From NCBI GenBank assembly GCA_026993525.1, contig JALWSS010000071.1, forward strand, positions 1-64,000: a DNA stretch of 64,000 nucleotides, in the 5' to 3' direction. Under the pieces are notes generated by a model. The model was given only the letters and a program-made list of their open reading frames with translations. It did not search any database and was not told the origin of the DNA. The stretch comes from Saprospiraceae bacterium. Lineage in GTDB: Bacteria > Bacteroidota > Bacteroidia > Chitinophagales > Saprospiraceae. Below, piece by piece: positions 50,140 to 57,637 of the stretch. Every line of letters starts with the position of its first letter. The first letter of the stretch is position 1. Made by a program: the position numbers and the translations under genes.

Positions 50140-50508
50140 TCATTTTTTCTTTATAGCACGGATCAGGGAGTTGATCATTTTTGACAGAACCATTGCTTCA
50201 CTCCTAACCGAATTGAATTCCTCCTTAGAGACCCATGATTTGCGATAAAATATTGTCAGTAGCGTAATTGTCTCGAACAGGGATCCCCGAGCATAAAACA
50301 AGAATTGAACATATTCCTTCTTAGAAAATCTGCCTTTTCCCTCTGCAATATTCATGGCGACAGAGGTAGACGCTGCCTCCACTTGTTCTACGAGCCTGTA
50401 ATGCTTTCTTTCCGTTTCTAATTTCTCAGAAATGCCAATTACTTTTTCCGCAAAATCAATTGCCCGTTGCCAAACCTGAAGCCGCTCATAGTCAAATAAC
50501 TCTTCCAT
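50140..50508 (-). CDS. Four-helix-bundle protein (S23/IVP family), first copy
   Basis: The 122-residue protein (ATG 50508; an upstream in-frame TTG is less likely) matches the four-helix-bundle family found in 23S rRNA intervening sequences and related to the Avd accessory protein of diversity-generating retroelements. Signatures: DYERLQVWQRAIDFAEKVI, a helix ending in LVEQVEAASTSVAMNIAEGKGRFSKKEYVQFLFYARGS-type sequence (NIAEGKGR), LFETITLLTIF and a basic tail AIKKK. It contains no enzyme motif. It is flanked by inverted arrays of the GTAGCTCGTAGC word. The function of orphan copies is unknown. Confidence 0.88.
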   Translation of the reverse strand: MEELFDYERLQVWQRAIDFAEKVIGISEKLETERKHYRLVEQVEAASTSVAMNIAEGKGRFSKKEYVQFLFYARGSLFETITLLTIFYRKSWVSKEEFNSVRSEAMVLSKMINSLIRAIKKK

Positions 50509-50550
50509 TTTCAATGAATGGACCTAATTTTACTATTTAATTAATCGTTG

Positions 50551-50616
50551 CCCCGAGCCCCGAGCCCCGAGCTACCAGCTACGAGCTACCAGCTACCAGC
50601 TACGAGCCACGAGCTC
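50551..50616. repeat. CCCCGAG / AGCTACCAGCTACGAGC word array
   Basis: CCCCGAG occurs three times, then five AGCTACC or AGCTACG units. It is the inverse of the word at 50031-50129 across the four-helix gene. The left-hand gene end at 50593 lies inside the array. Confidence 0.85.
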
Positions 50617-51795
50617 TTCAGCAACGCGTCGCACCTCTTCCTCGCTCAACCCATTGTACACCGGCAATGATATTTCGTTTTCATACAGGCGGTAGGTGTT
50701 CGGATAATCCTCCATTTTATATCCCATATTTTTAAAAAGCGTCAGCATGGGCATGGGGATGTAGTGCACATTGGTGCCGATGCCCGCCTCCGCCATTTTC
50801 TGGATGAGTGCATCCCGCTGCTTTTCAGTGTAGCCACTGATGCGCAGCAGGTAGAGGTGGTACGACGATTCACGTTCGGGGTCTTTGACCGGAGGGAGTA
50901 GCGCCCAGCCATGTTTCGAGAGGGCTTCGTTGTACTGGTCCACGATGCGGCGGCGTTCCGGCAGCAGTTCCGATTCGTATTTGCGGAGTTGTGCCAGCCC
51001 GATGGCCGCACAGACGTCCGGCATGTTGACCTTGAGGCCCTGGGCGATGATGTCGTAGCGCCAGCCTCCGGCCTGGTTTTTTTCAAAGGCGCTCTTTGTC
51101 TGGCCGTTGAGGGAGAAGACCTTCAGGAAGCGGTATTCCGCCTCGTTGTCGAAGGGGTGGGGGAGGTTGAGCAGCACGGCACCGCCTTCACCGGTGGTCA
51201 CGTTCTTGACGGAGTGAAAGCTGAACACCGACACGTCGGGCCAGTCCACGGCGAAGCCGCCCCGGTACCGGGCGCCGATGCTGTGGGCCGCATCTGCCAG
51301 CACCAGCGGACGCCCCAGGGCCTCCTGCCGCTCATTGGCCGGTGTGAACTGCTGCCGCACCTCCGCACTGTTCACCACCTCCATGATGCCGGCATAGTCG
51401 CAGGGCCAGCCACCCAGGTCCACCGGGATGATGGCCCTGGTGCGGGGACTGATGGCCTGGGCCAACTGCTCCGGATCCATGCTAAAGTCGTCCTTCACAT
51501 CCACCATCACCACCCGTGCACCGATGTTCAGGGCACAGAGCGCCGTGGCACTGTAAGTATATGCCGGCACGATGACCTCATCTCCCGGCCCCACCCCGAA
51601 CCACCGCAACACCAGCATGGCCCCGGAAGTCCAGGAGTTGACGCAGAGGGCAGGCTTGTTGTACAAGCGCCTGAGTTCGGCTTCGAGAGCGGCTACTTTG
51701 GGACCGCTGGTTAGCCAACCTGTGTTGTGCAGGGTGTCGAGCATTTCGGCCTCGACATCGGCGTCGATGAGGGGGAGGGAGAAGGGGGTTTTCAT
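50593..51795 (-). CDS. DegT/DnrJ/EryC1-type nucleotide-sugar aminotransferase
   Basis: The 400-residue PLP enzyme would aminate a keto-sugar, plausibly the product of the CapD-like enzyme. Markers: PLIDADVEAEMLDTLHNTGWLTSGPKV-type N-terminus, VIVPAYTYSATALCAL, LADAAHSIGARYRG, and the PLP lysine in FSFHSVKNVTTGEGGAVL. GLKVNMPDVCAAIGLAQL and the SYHLYLLRI loop complete the family pattern. The last residues ELVARSW and the TAG stop are read from the GTAGCTCGTAGC repeat word. Upstream, the ATG directly abuts an ACTGAATACTGA array. Confidence 0.92.
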   Translation of the reverse strand: MKTPFSLPLIDADVEAEMLDTLHNTGWLTSGPKVAALEAELRRLYNKPALCVNSWTSGAMLVLRWFGVGPGDEVIVPAYTYSATALCALNIGARVVMVDVKDDFSMDPEQLAQAISPRTRAIIPVDLGGWPCDYAGIMEVVNSAEVRQQFTPANERQEALGRPLVLADAAHSIGARYRGGFAVDWPDVSVFSFHSVKNVTTGEGGAVLLNLPHPFDNEAEYRFLKVFSLNGQTKSAFEKNQAGGWRYDIIAQGLKVNMPDVCAAIGLAQLRKYESELLPERRRIVDQYNEALSKHGWALLPPVKDPERESSYHLYLLRISGYTEKQRDALIQKMAEAGIGTNVHYIPMPMLTLFKNMGYKMEDYPNTYRLYENEISLPVYNGLSEEEVRRVAEELVARSW

Positions 51796-51878
51796 TCAGT
51801 ATTCAGTGTTCAGTATTCAGTGTTCAGTAATCAGTAATCAGTGGTCAGTGGTCAGTGGTCAGTGGTCAGTGGTCAGTT
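51796..51878. repeat. TTCAGTATTCAGTG / GTCAGTG word array
   Basis: About eleven 7-base units change gradually from TTCAGTA and TTCAGTG to GTCAGTG. The array touches the start codon of the aminotransferase on the left and nearly the stop of the second four-helix gene on the right. Confidence 0.88.
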
Positions 51879-51880
51879 GG

Positions 51881-52258
51881 CTATTTGTTGCGTTTGATGA
51901 CGCCGAATTTTTGGGGGTTGCGTATCATGAATCCTAATAGTTTTCCAATTTCCTTGCTTTTCCGGTGCAAAATATGGTAGGCCGATTCCTCCAAATACCC
52001 GCATTTCAACGAAAACTGCAACCAGACCTGGGTCTCTGAATTCTCTGCATCTGCCGTGGCCAATTTACTTTCAAAATGCGCAGGATATTGTCGAACCCGA
52101 TAAGCTTCGGCTATCTGGGCACAGACTGACCTCGAACTTCTTCGAATCTGATCAATAAGGGAATATGTCTCAACTTTTGGGAAATTTTTACTGATCTCAA
52201 ATATTTCCATTGCCAACTCAAAACCCAATTGATAAGCCTTTAACTCCGTAAAATTCAT
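51881..52258 (-). CDS. Four-helix-bundle protein (S23/IVP family), second copy
   Basis: The 125-residue protein has the same family pattern as the one at 50140: FTELKAYQLGFELAMEIFEISKNFP, YSLIDQIRRSSRSVCAQIAEAYRVRQY, a DAENSETQVWLQFSLKCGYL helix pair, and a basic tail (FGVIKRNK). Sequence identity with the first copy is low, so this is not a recent duplication. Inverted arrays of the CAGTAATCAGT word lie on both sides. Function unknown; RNA binding is an inference from the family's link with rRNA intervening sequences. Confidence 0.88.
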   Translation of the reverse strand: MNFTELKAYQLGFELAMEIFEISKNFPKVETYSLIDQIRRSSRSVCAQIAEAYRVRQYPAHFESKLATADAENSETQVWLQFSLKCGYLEESAYHILHRKSKEIGKLLGFMIRNPQKFGVIKRNK

Positions 52259-52275
52259 TTCTCATAAATATGTTT

Positions 52276-52481
52276 AACTACTGATTACTCCCTACTGAAC
52301 ACTGCCTACTGAACACTCCCTACTGAACACTGCCTACTGATTACTGCCTACTGATTACTGCCTACTGTGTACTGCCTACTGATTACTGCCTACTGTGTAC
52401 TGCCTACTGATTACTGCCTACTGTGTACTGCCTACTGATTACTGCCTACTGTGTACTGCCTACTGATTACTGCCTACTGTC
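52276..52481. repeat. Higher-order array of 14-bp ACTG words
   Basis: From 52335 two 14-bp monomers alternate, A = TACTGATTACTGCC and B = TACTGTGTACTGCC, in the order A A B A B A B A B A, giving a 28-bp higher-order period. To the left (52278-52334) are related TACTGAACACTGCC units. The array is the inverse of that at 51796-51878. Confidence 0.92.
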
Positions 52482-53140
52482 TTCCACATCCCCAAAGACT
52501 TCCCCCTTACTTCTCCTCTTATCCAACCATTGCGTTCATAGGCCCGGATGGCCTGGTGGTTGGCGGCAAGCACGCTGAGGTGGAGTTTGCGAATACCATA
52601 CACTTCGACTGCCCTGCGTTCAAATTCTTTCAATAGCATAGATCCATAGCCTTTGCCTTGATACGCCGGATCCACGCCTATCACTACAAGGCCGACAGAC
52701 GGTTCCTTAGACATTTTGGCTTTTTGCTCGGGTGTGAAATGGGTTCTTTTGGCAAGACCAAGTTTCATCTTGATATTTTTCCAGAGTAACGGCCACTTCT
52801 CCCTAACTTCCGGATGAAACAATACCCACGGATGTGTCAGAAAGGCCCAGATGGCAGCCCGGAAAGTGTACTGGGCCATGCCACTTGCCGAGCCGGTGCC
52901 AAGAGTCCCGTCACTGACCATGCCCCCGCAATACCCCACGCATTTACCCGATTCGTCCTCAACATGAAACAGGAATGTTTTATCCGTTGAAAGATACCAC
53001 GAAAGCATGTGGGCGACGTAGCGTTTTCCGAGGGCAGTGGAGAGTGCCCTGGGGAATGCTGCCGCATGACAACGGGCAAGGGAAGGGAGGTTGATGTCTG
53101 AGGTTGAAACCAATATGACATCCTTTCTATCTGATTCCAT
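52460..53140 (-). CDS. GNAT-family N-acetyltransferase
   Basis: The 226-residue protein has a GNAT core with GLVVIGVDPAYQGKGYGSMLLKEFERRA, where the Q/RxxGxG/A acetyl-CoA loop is QGKGYG, and LHLSVLAANHQAIRAYERNGWI. The N-terminal half has ARCHAAAFPRALSTALGKRY. In this locus it probably acetylates an amino sugar made by the DegT-type enzyme. Its final residues TVGSNQ and the TAG stop are encoded by monomers of the 14-bp ACTG array, which suggests that the original C-terminus was replaced. The start overlaps the end of the next gene by 14 bases. Confidence 0.88.
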   Translation of the reverse strand: MESDRKDVILVSTSDINLPSLARCHAAAFPRALSTALGKRYVAHMLSWYLSTDKTFLFHVEDESGKCVGYCGGMVSDGTLGTGSASGMAQYTFRAAIWAFLTHPWVLFHPEVREKWPLLWKNIKMKLGLAKRTHFTPEQKAKMSKEPSVGLVVIGVDPAYQGKGYGSMLLKEFERRAVEVYGIRKLHLSVLAANHQAIRAYERNGWIRGEVRGKSLGMWKTVGSNQ

Positions 53141-54320
53141 TTATCAAATTTTTATCTAACAATTCGACCTGAATATCTCTGTCAAATATGTCATTGGCTA
53201 CTCTAATACAATTCTCTTTTTTCTTTACAAGATCTTGATTTGGAAGTTTGGTTAAGTAACTAATAATTGACTGAATACTGCAATAATCTGAGGGCTGACA
53301 CACCCACCCCAAATCGTATTTTTTTATTATTTCGGCTCCTTCTCCGCCACCACAGAAAATGATGGGTAGCCCAGCTGCCATGGCCTCATAAATTTTGGAT
53401 GGGACGGCCCCGTAAATAGACTTGACCAGAGGGATGAGCGTCAAATCGTATTGCTGAAGAATAGCAGGTATCTTATCTCTTGGAACACTTTCGTGTAACA
53501 CGACTCCTGAATGAGGATGTGACAACAACCATTTCTCAATATCACCACGTTCCGCACCATTTCCATAAATATGGAGCTCGATTATGCCTTGTTGGAATTG
53601 AAGCTTTTTGCATAGCTCCAGTATCCCCTGGGCAACACCCAATAATCCTGCATAGACTATTTTTAACGGTTTTTCAAACTGATTGTCGGTTGGCGGGATG
53701 AAGCGGTCCGGATCAACTCCGTTTCTGTACAACCAGGCTCGTTTTGTACCAAAAGCTTTCAGGTGTTGAATAATTTCGTGGCTCTGCCCGGTACATGCAT
53801 AAGCCTTTTTGTAGAGAAATTTTTCAAGACCTTCCAAGATTTTATAGCTATAGCTGTTCTTTTTTAGTGCACCGAGCTCTGCCGCTGACAGCGGCCACAA
53901 ATCGGAAATATTTAAGATTAACCTGGATCCACTTGTTTTCGAGAGTAACCATCCGCTCAACCCAAGAACAAGTGGAGGAGATTCGACAAATATATAATCG
54001 GGACGTAACTTTCTCAGATAAAAAGCAGCGCTCAAAACCATCAGGCTGAAGCTGACCATGCTGATGATGCGCGGCAATGGACGCGCACTGTTTGAAGGAT
54101 AGAGCCAATACCTCCTGACCTCGATTCCGTTTATATTTTCCCTGACATGGGACTTTCTACGGTATTCCGGGAAAATTTTACCAGTAGGATAGTTGGGCAG
54201 GGCAGTAATGACTTTCACCTCCCAACCTCTGTTTTGCAGGCCTTTCGCCGTCTCAAAAAGCCTGGACTGGGGGGCCCCCATTTCCGGGGGGAAATATTGA
54301 GTAACAATTGCTATGCGCAA
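53127..54320 (-). CDS. Glycosyltransferase family 4 (WbuB-like, TTG start)
   Basis: The 397-residue GT-B enzyme begins MRIAIVTQYFPPEMGAPQSRL, the classic N-terminus of WbuB-type amino-sugar transferases. The codon is TTG at 54320, inside the end of wecB. Further marks are SDLWPLSAAELGAL, YRNGVDPDRFIPP, LKIVYAGLLGVAQGI, ELHIYGNGAERGDIE and the EX7E part PSKIYEAMAAGLPIIFCGGGE. In WbuB-like systems it adds FucNAc or a similar sugar as an early step. It overlaps wecB by 10 bases and the GNAT gene by 14. Confidence 0.9.
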   Translation of the reverse strand: MRIAIVTQYFPPEMGAPQSRLFETAKGLQNRGWEVKVITALPNYPTGKIFPEYRRKSHVRENINGIEVRRYWLYPSNSARPLPRIISMVSFSLMVLSAAFYLRKLRPDYIFVESPPLVLGLSGWLLSKTSGSRLILNISDLWPLSAAELGALKKNSYSYKILEGLEKFLYKKAYACTGQSHEIIQHLKAFGTKRAWLYRNGVDPDRFIPPTDNQFEKPLKIVYAGLLGVAQGILELCKKLQFQQGIIELHIYGNGAERGDIEKWLLSHPHSGVVLHESVPRDKIPAILQQYDLTLIPLVKSIYGAVPSKIYEAMAAGLPIIFCGGGEGAEIIKKYDLGWVCQPSDYCSIQSIISYLTKLPNQDLVKKKENCIRVANDIFDRDIQVELLDKNLINGIR

Positions 54321-55414
54321 ATCTGCAGGAGGTGTATCAAGTGGTCAACGATTCGTTCAGCCGACCTTCCATCCCAAAATGGTAATTCACCTCCTTGTTT
54401 CCATATTCCCGCGAACAGTTTCTCCAGGGCAGGTGGAATGTAGGAAGGTTCTGTTCCAAGCAACTCATTGGTTCCCAATTCTATGGTTTCGGGTCGTTCC
54501 GTGCTGTCCCGTAAGGTCATGCAGGGCACCTCCAGTACGGATGCCTCCTCTGTGACACCACCAGAATCCGTAATGACAGCTTTTGCATGCTTCAACAGAT
54601 AAATGAATTCCAGATAACCCAGCGGTTCTGTAATGAACAGGTTGGGTGATTCGATGGACACGCTTTGCAGCCTTTCTCTTGTCCTTGGATGAACAGGAAA
54701 AACGATGGGCATTCCCCTGCTATGGGCCAGAATTTTCCGAAGGTAGGATTCCAATTTTTGAATTTGGTCCACATTGGCAGGACGGTGCATAGTGAGTAGA
54801 AGGAATTCTTTTTCCGAAAGACCTGCAGTATCCCATATCAGCGGTTTTCTAAGTCGGGAGAGGTTGGAGAGCAATGTATCGATCATGGTGTTGCCAACGA
54901 GAAAGATATGATCGGGATCTGCACCTTCTTGCAGCAGATTTTCATTGGCTTTTTTGGAGGTAGTGAAAAAGTAATCCGTTATACTGTCCGTGACAATCCG
55001 GTTAATTTCTTCTGGCATTGTCCTGTCGCCAGAACGAAGCCCCCCTTCCACATGAGCCACTGGCAGGTTCATTTTTTTCGCCACGATGGCACAGGCCATC
55101 GTGGAATTTACATCTCCCACCACCAGAACCAAATCCGTCAGGTGGGTCTGCAAGTACTTTTCAAAGCCTACCATAATGGCAGCAGTTTGCATTGCATGGC
55201 TGCCCCCTCCGGCGCCGAGGTTTACATCTGGAGCAGGTATGTTCAGCTCCTCGAAAAATCGACCACTCATGTTCCGGTCGAAGTGCTGCCCGGTGTGAAC
55301 AAGGCTATAATTTATATTCTGACCTTGCCCCTTTGCCTGTTTAACGGCCCTTATAATTGGAGCAATTTTCATGAAGTTGGGGCGGGCACCTGCCACAAGG
55401 GTAATATGCGTCAT
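54311..55414 (-). CDS. wecB: UDP-N-acetylglucosamine 2-epimerase (non-hydrolysing)
   Basis: The 367-residue enzyme interconverts UDP-GlcNAc and UDP-ManNAc. Markers: LVAGARPNFMKIAPI, VHTGQHFDRNMSGRFFEEL, VVGDVNSTMACAI, AHVEGGLRSGDRTMPEEINR, HRPANVDQI, DSGGVTEEASVLEVPCMTLRDSTERPET-type sequence (SGGVTEEAS; RDSTERPE). The length is usual. The 4-base overlap with the CapK-like gene and the 10-base overlap with the next glycosyltransferase show tight operon packing. Confidence 0.95.
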   Translation of the reverse strand: MTHITLVAGARPNFMKIAPIIRAVKQAKGQGQNINYSLVHTGQHFDRNMSGRFFEELNIPAPDVNLGAGGGSHAMQTAAIMVGFEKYLQTHLTDLVLVVGDVNSTMACAIVAKKMNLPVAHVEGGLRSGDRTMPEEINRIVTDSITDYFFTTSKKANENLLQEGADPDHIFLVGNTMIDTLLSNLSRLRKPLIWDTAGLSEKEFLLLTMHRPANVDQIQKLESYLRKILAHSRGMPIVFPVHPRTRERLQSVSIESPNLFITEPLGYLEFIYLLKHAKAVITDSGGVTEEASVLEVPCMTLRDSTERPETIELGTNELLGTEPSYIPPALEKLFAGIWKQGGELPFWDGRSAERIVDHLIHLLQICA

Positions 55415-56733
55415 GTCAATTCTGAATAAAAGTGCTTGATCTTTCCACTTCCAGGTCTTTCGATGTGATCCACTTCTTTGATCTCCAAATTGAGTCCAGG
55501 TTCGAGGTATTCGTGCAGTTTCTGGAGCAGGAGATTTTTTTCCACTTCACCCAGGGTGCGTTTGGCTGCTATCCGGAATTGAAAGGTATCGGGAGCCGTT
55601 TGAACGATGATGAATTCTTTGATGAAATCAGCGCCTTCGAGCAGGCTTCTCGCCACGTAATACATGGTCAGCCCCGGAGCGGTTTTTCCCGATGGCAGGC
55701 GTACAAAGTCGTTGGTTCTGCCCTGCAATGTTCGCAAGGCCCTTTTGCCGTCCGGTAACTCGTCCCAGGTGCCTATGTCCCCTATTTCATAGCGGATCAG
55801 CGGAAAAGCCCTGTTGAACAAGGCCGTGACCAGTATCCTGCCGGACTCACCTGGACAGACCGGGTTATTTTGTTCATCCACGAACTCGATGTACAAGAGC
55901 TCTTCGCACAGGCGCCATGAGCCATCAGGATGTTCAAAGGCTATCAGGCCCGCTTCAGAAGCCCCGTACTCGTTGACCACCGGAACGCCAAAGCCCTGCT
56001 GAAGTATCGCCCGATCCTGGGCTGTGCATACTTCGGATGTAGCCATGCATAGCTTCAGGGCTGGACACAGGGTTTTAATAATTACCTTTTTTTCAATGCA
56101 ATATCTGGCGAAATAGACCAGGGAGCTGGTATAGCCATACAGATAGTCGAACCTGGATTTTTGGAAAACATGAATCCACTCATCCAGCACTTCATCGCTG
56201 AGGTCGAATACCGGAAAGCGCCTGCGGTTCATGACCTGGTCTTTTGCAAGTTCCAACCAACGGCTTTTGCCAGAAAGCGGAATGCCGTAAAAGCGGGCTT
56301 GCCGGGAATTCAACCCGATGCCGTGCAAACTGTAAAGGTGCCCGATTTGTGCCCAGGTCAGCCCGTGGCATAGTTTATCTTTGGCATAATAAAACGGATG
56401 CCCGGAGGAGCCGGAGGTGTTCCCAACGTACACCTGGTGTTTTTTGAAAGGGTGGGTCAATATCTCCTGCATGGGCTGTTGCAGGTGCCTCTTTTGCACA
56501 ACGGGCAAGTCTTCCCAATTCTTTGGTATTTCTCCAATGAAGCCCTTGTACCAATCGTTGTGCTGGTAGTGATGTTTCAAAATGGCATTGCGCTGTTTGA
56601 GCTGCCAACCCCGGAATTGCTCTATTGGCATGTGTACGATCGAAGCGTACTCCTTCACCGCTTGCCTCAAAGGGATTCCCTGCAAAAGCATGCTCAATTC
56701 AAAAGGGGACATGAATAATGCTTGGCCATTCAT
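55411..56733 (-). CDS. CapK/PaaK-like adenylate-forming enzyme
   Basis: The 440-residue protein resembles phenylacetate-CoA ligase relatives that are frequent in capsule loci (CapK). The phosphate-binding motif is YVGNTSGSSGHPFYY, followed by FDYLYGYTSSLVYFARY, NEYGASEAGLIAFEHPDG and RYEIGDIGTWD, with RTNDFVRLPSGKTAPG in the C-terminal hinge. ANL enzymes activate a carboxylic acid with ATP; in such loci the acid may be joined to a sugar amine or lipid. The substrate is not known. Confidence 0.87.
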   Translation of the reverse strand: MNGQALFMSPFELSMLLQGIPLRQAVKEYASIVHMPIEQFRGWQLKQRNAILKHHYQHNDWYKGFIGEIPKNWEDLPVVQKRHLQQPMQEILTHPFKKHQVYVGNTSGSSGHPFYYAKDKLCHGLTWAQIGHLYSLHGIGLNSRQARFYGIPLSGKSRWLELAKDQVMNRRRFPVFDLSDEVLDEWIHVFQKSRFDYLYGYTSSLVYFARYCIEKKVIIKTLCPALKLCMATSEVCTAQDRAILQQGFGVPVVNEYGASEAGLIAFEHPDGSWRLCEELLYIEFVDEQNNPVCPGESGRILVTALFNRAFPLIRYEIGDIGTWDELPDGKRALRTLQGRTNDFVRLPSGKTAPGLTMYYVARSLLEGADFIKEFIIVQTAPDTFQFRIAAKRTLGEVEKNLLLQKLHEYLEPGLNLEIKEVDHIERPGSGKIKHFYSELT

Positions 56734-56742
56734 TCGAAGTTG

Positions 56743-57357
56743 TCATTTTTCTTCTTCGAGAGGCATTGCCTTTACACTGTGTTGCTTTGCGGGATAATTA
56801 TTGGCGATCAATTGCTTCCATTGCAAGCCCACCTTTACGATCTCACATGATTCTGCCTTTTTTCTGCCTGATCGGGAAAGTTGTGCGGCCAGTGCCCTTT
56901 GCCCAATGATTTCAATGAGTGCATTGCACATCCCATCTACATCCCCTCTCTCCACCAGCATCCCCTCCTTCCCGTCATTGATCAGGTAAGGAATTCCGCC
57001 CACATTGGTACTCACCACCGGCAGCCCCAGGGCCATGGCCTCGATGACGCTGACGGGCGTGTTGTCCACGGTGGTGGTGTTGAGAAAGATGTCGTATTCC
57101 GCACTCAATGCAATCCATTCGGCTTTGGGCAGCAGTCCTGTAAAGCGTACCCGTTCGGCAAGGTCCAGTTTGGTCGCCAGTTTTTTGCAGGCCTCCATGC
57201 TGCCGTCCTTGTCGGGGCCCACCATGCACAGCCTGGCATTGGGGTAATGGGATGTCAGGCGCTGCAGCACCCTGATGGCCATTTGGGGGTTGTAAATGGC
57301 GTCGAAGGCACGCACCCACAGTAGCCGGGGCCTGAGTAGCTCTCGCAAAGGGTGCAT
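56743..57357 (-). pseudogene. Glycosyltransferase family 4 remnant, C-terminal half only
   Basis: The 204-residue frame starts MHPLRELLRPRLLWVRAFDAIYNPQMA, which corresponds to about residue 185 of the complete glycosyltransferase at 57638. It holds only the nucleotide-sugar domain (LCMVGPDKDGSMEACKKLA; FLNTTTVDNTPVSVIEAMALGLPVVSTNVGG). The acceptor-binding half is missing and upstream sequence is closed by a TGA near 57411. GC content is like that of the left part of the locus, unlike the AT-rich gene next to it. It is most likely a deletion relic; an active half-protein is unlikely. Confidence 0.75.
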
Positions 57358-57428
57358 CCAACCGACGCAAATGCTGCCATCGCTGCCCGGCTTCTCGCAT
57401 GGGAAAACCCTTCAAGCGGAGTATCAAC

Positions 57429-57629
57429 TCAAGCATGAGCCAAGAGTTTTTTCCACTGATCAACAACCACCTTCACATCAAAGGCCTCCACTTTCTGTCT
57501 GGTACGTTTTGCCTGATGGACAGCCCTTTTATTGTCTTTAGTTAAGAAAATATCACTTGCAGCATGATACTGTTTTTTTACCTCTAACTCTGCACAAAAA
57601 GAATTCCCTTCATTTTCTAAAACAGCACT
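57429..57629 (-). pseudogene. Short C-terminal relic, probably of another glycosyltransferase
   Basis: The frame between a TAA at 57630 and a TGA at 57429 encodes 66 residues ending in RQKVEAFDVKVVVDQWKKLL. This parallels the end of intact neighbours (ARQKAEQYDWNCILPKWIELL). There is no start codon in good context, and the region is only the tail of a gene. It marks an old deletion or recombination junction. Confidence 0.55.
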
Positions 57630-57637
57630 TTACAACT

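Noticed and set aside
50140-50508. 23S rRNA intervening sequence
   Set aside because: No rRNA sequence surrounds the gene; neighbours are polysaccharide genes.
50140-52258. Diversity-generating retroelement with Avd
   Set aside because: The four-helix proteins resemble Avd relatives, but there is no reverse transcriptase and no adenine-biased template/variable repeat pair nearby.
52276-52481. CRISPR array
   Set aside because: The 14-bp monomers are contiguous and alternate with no unique spacers, and no cas gene is in the window.
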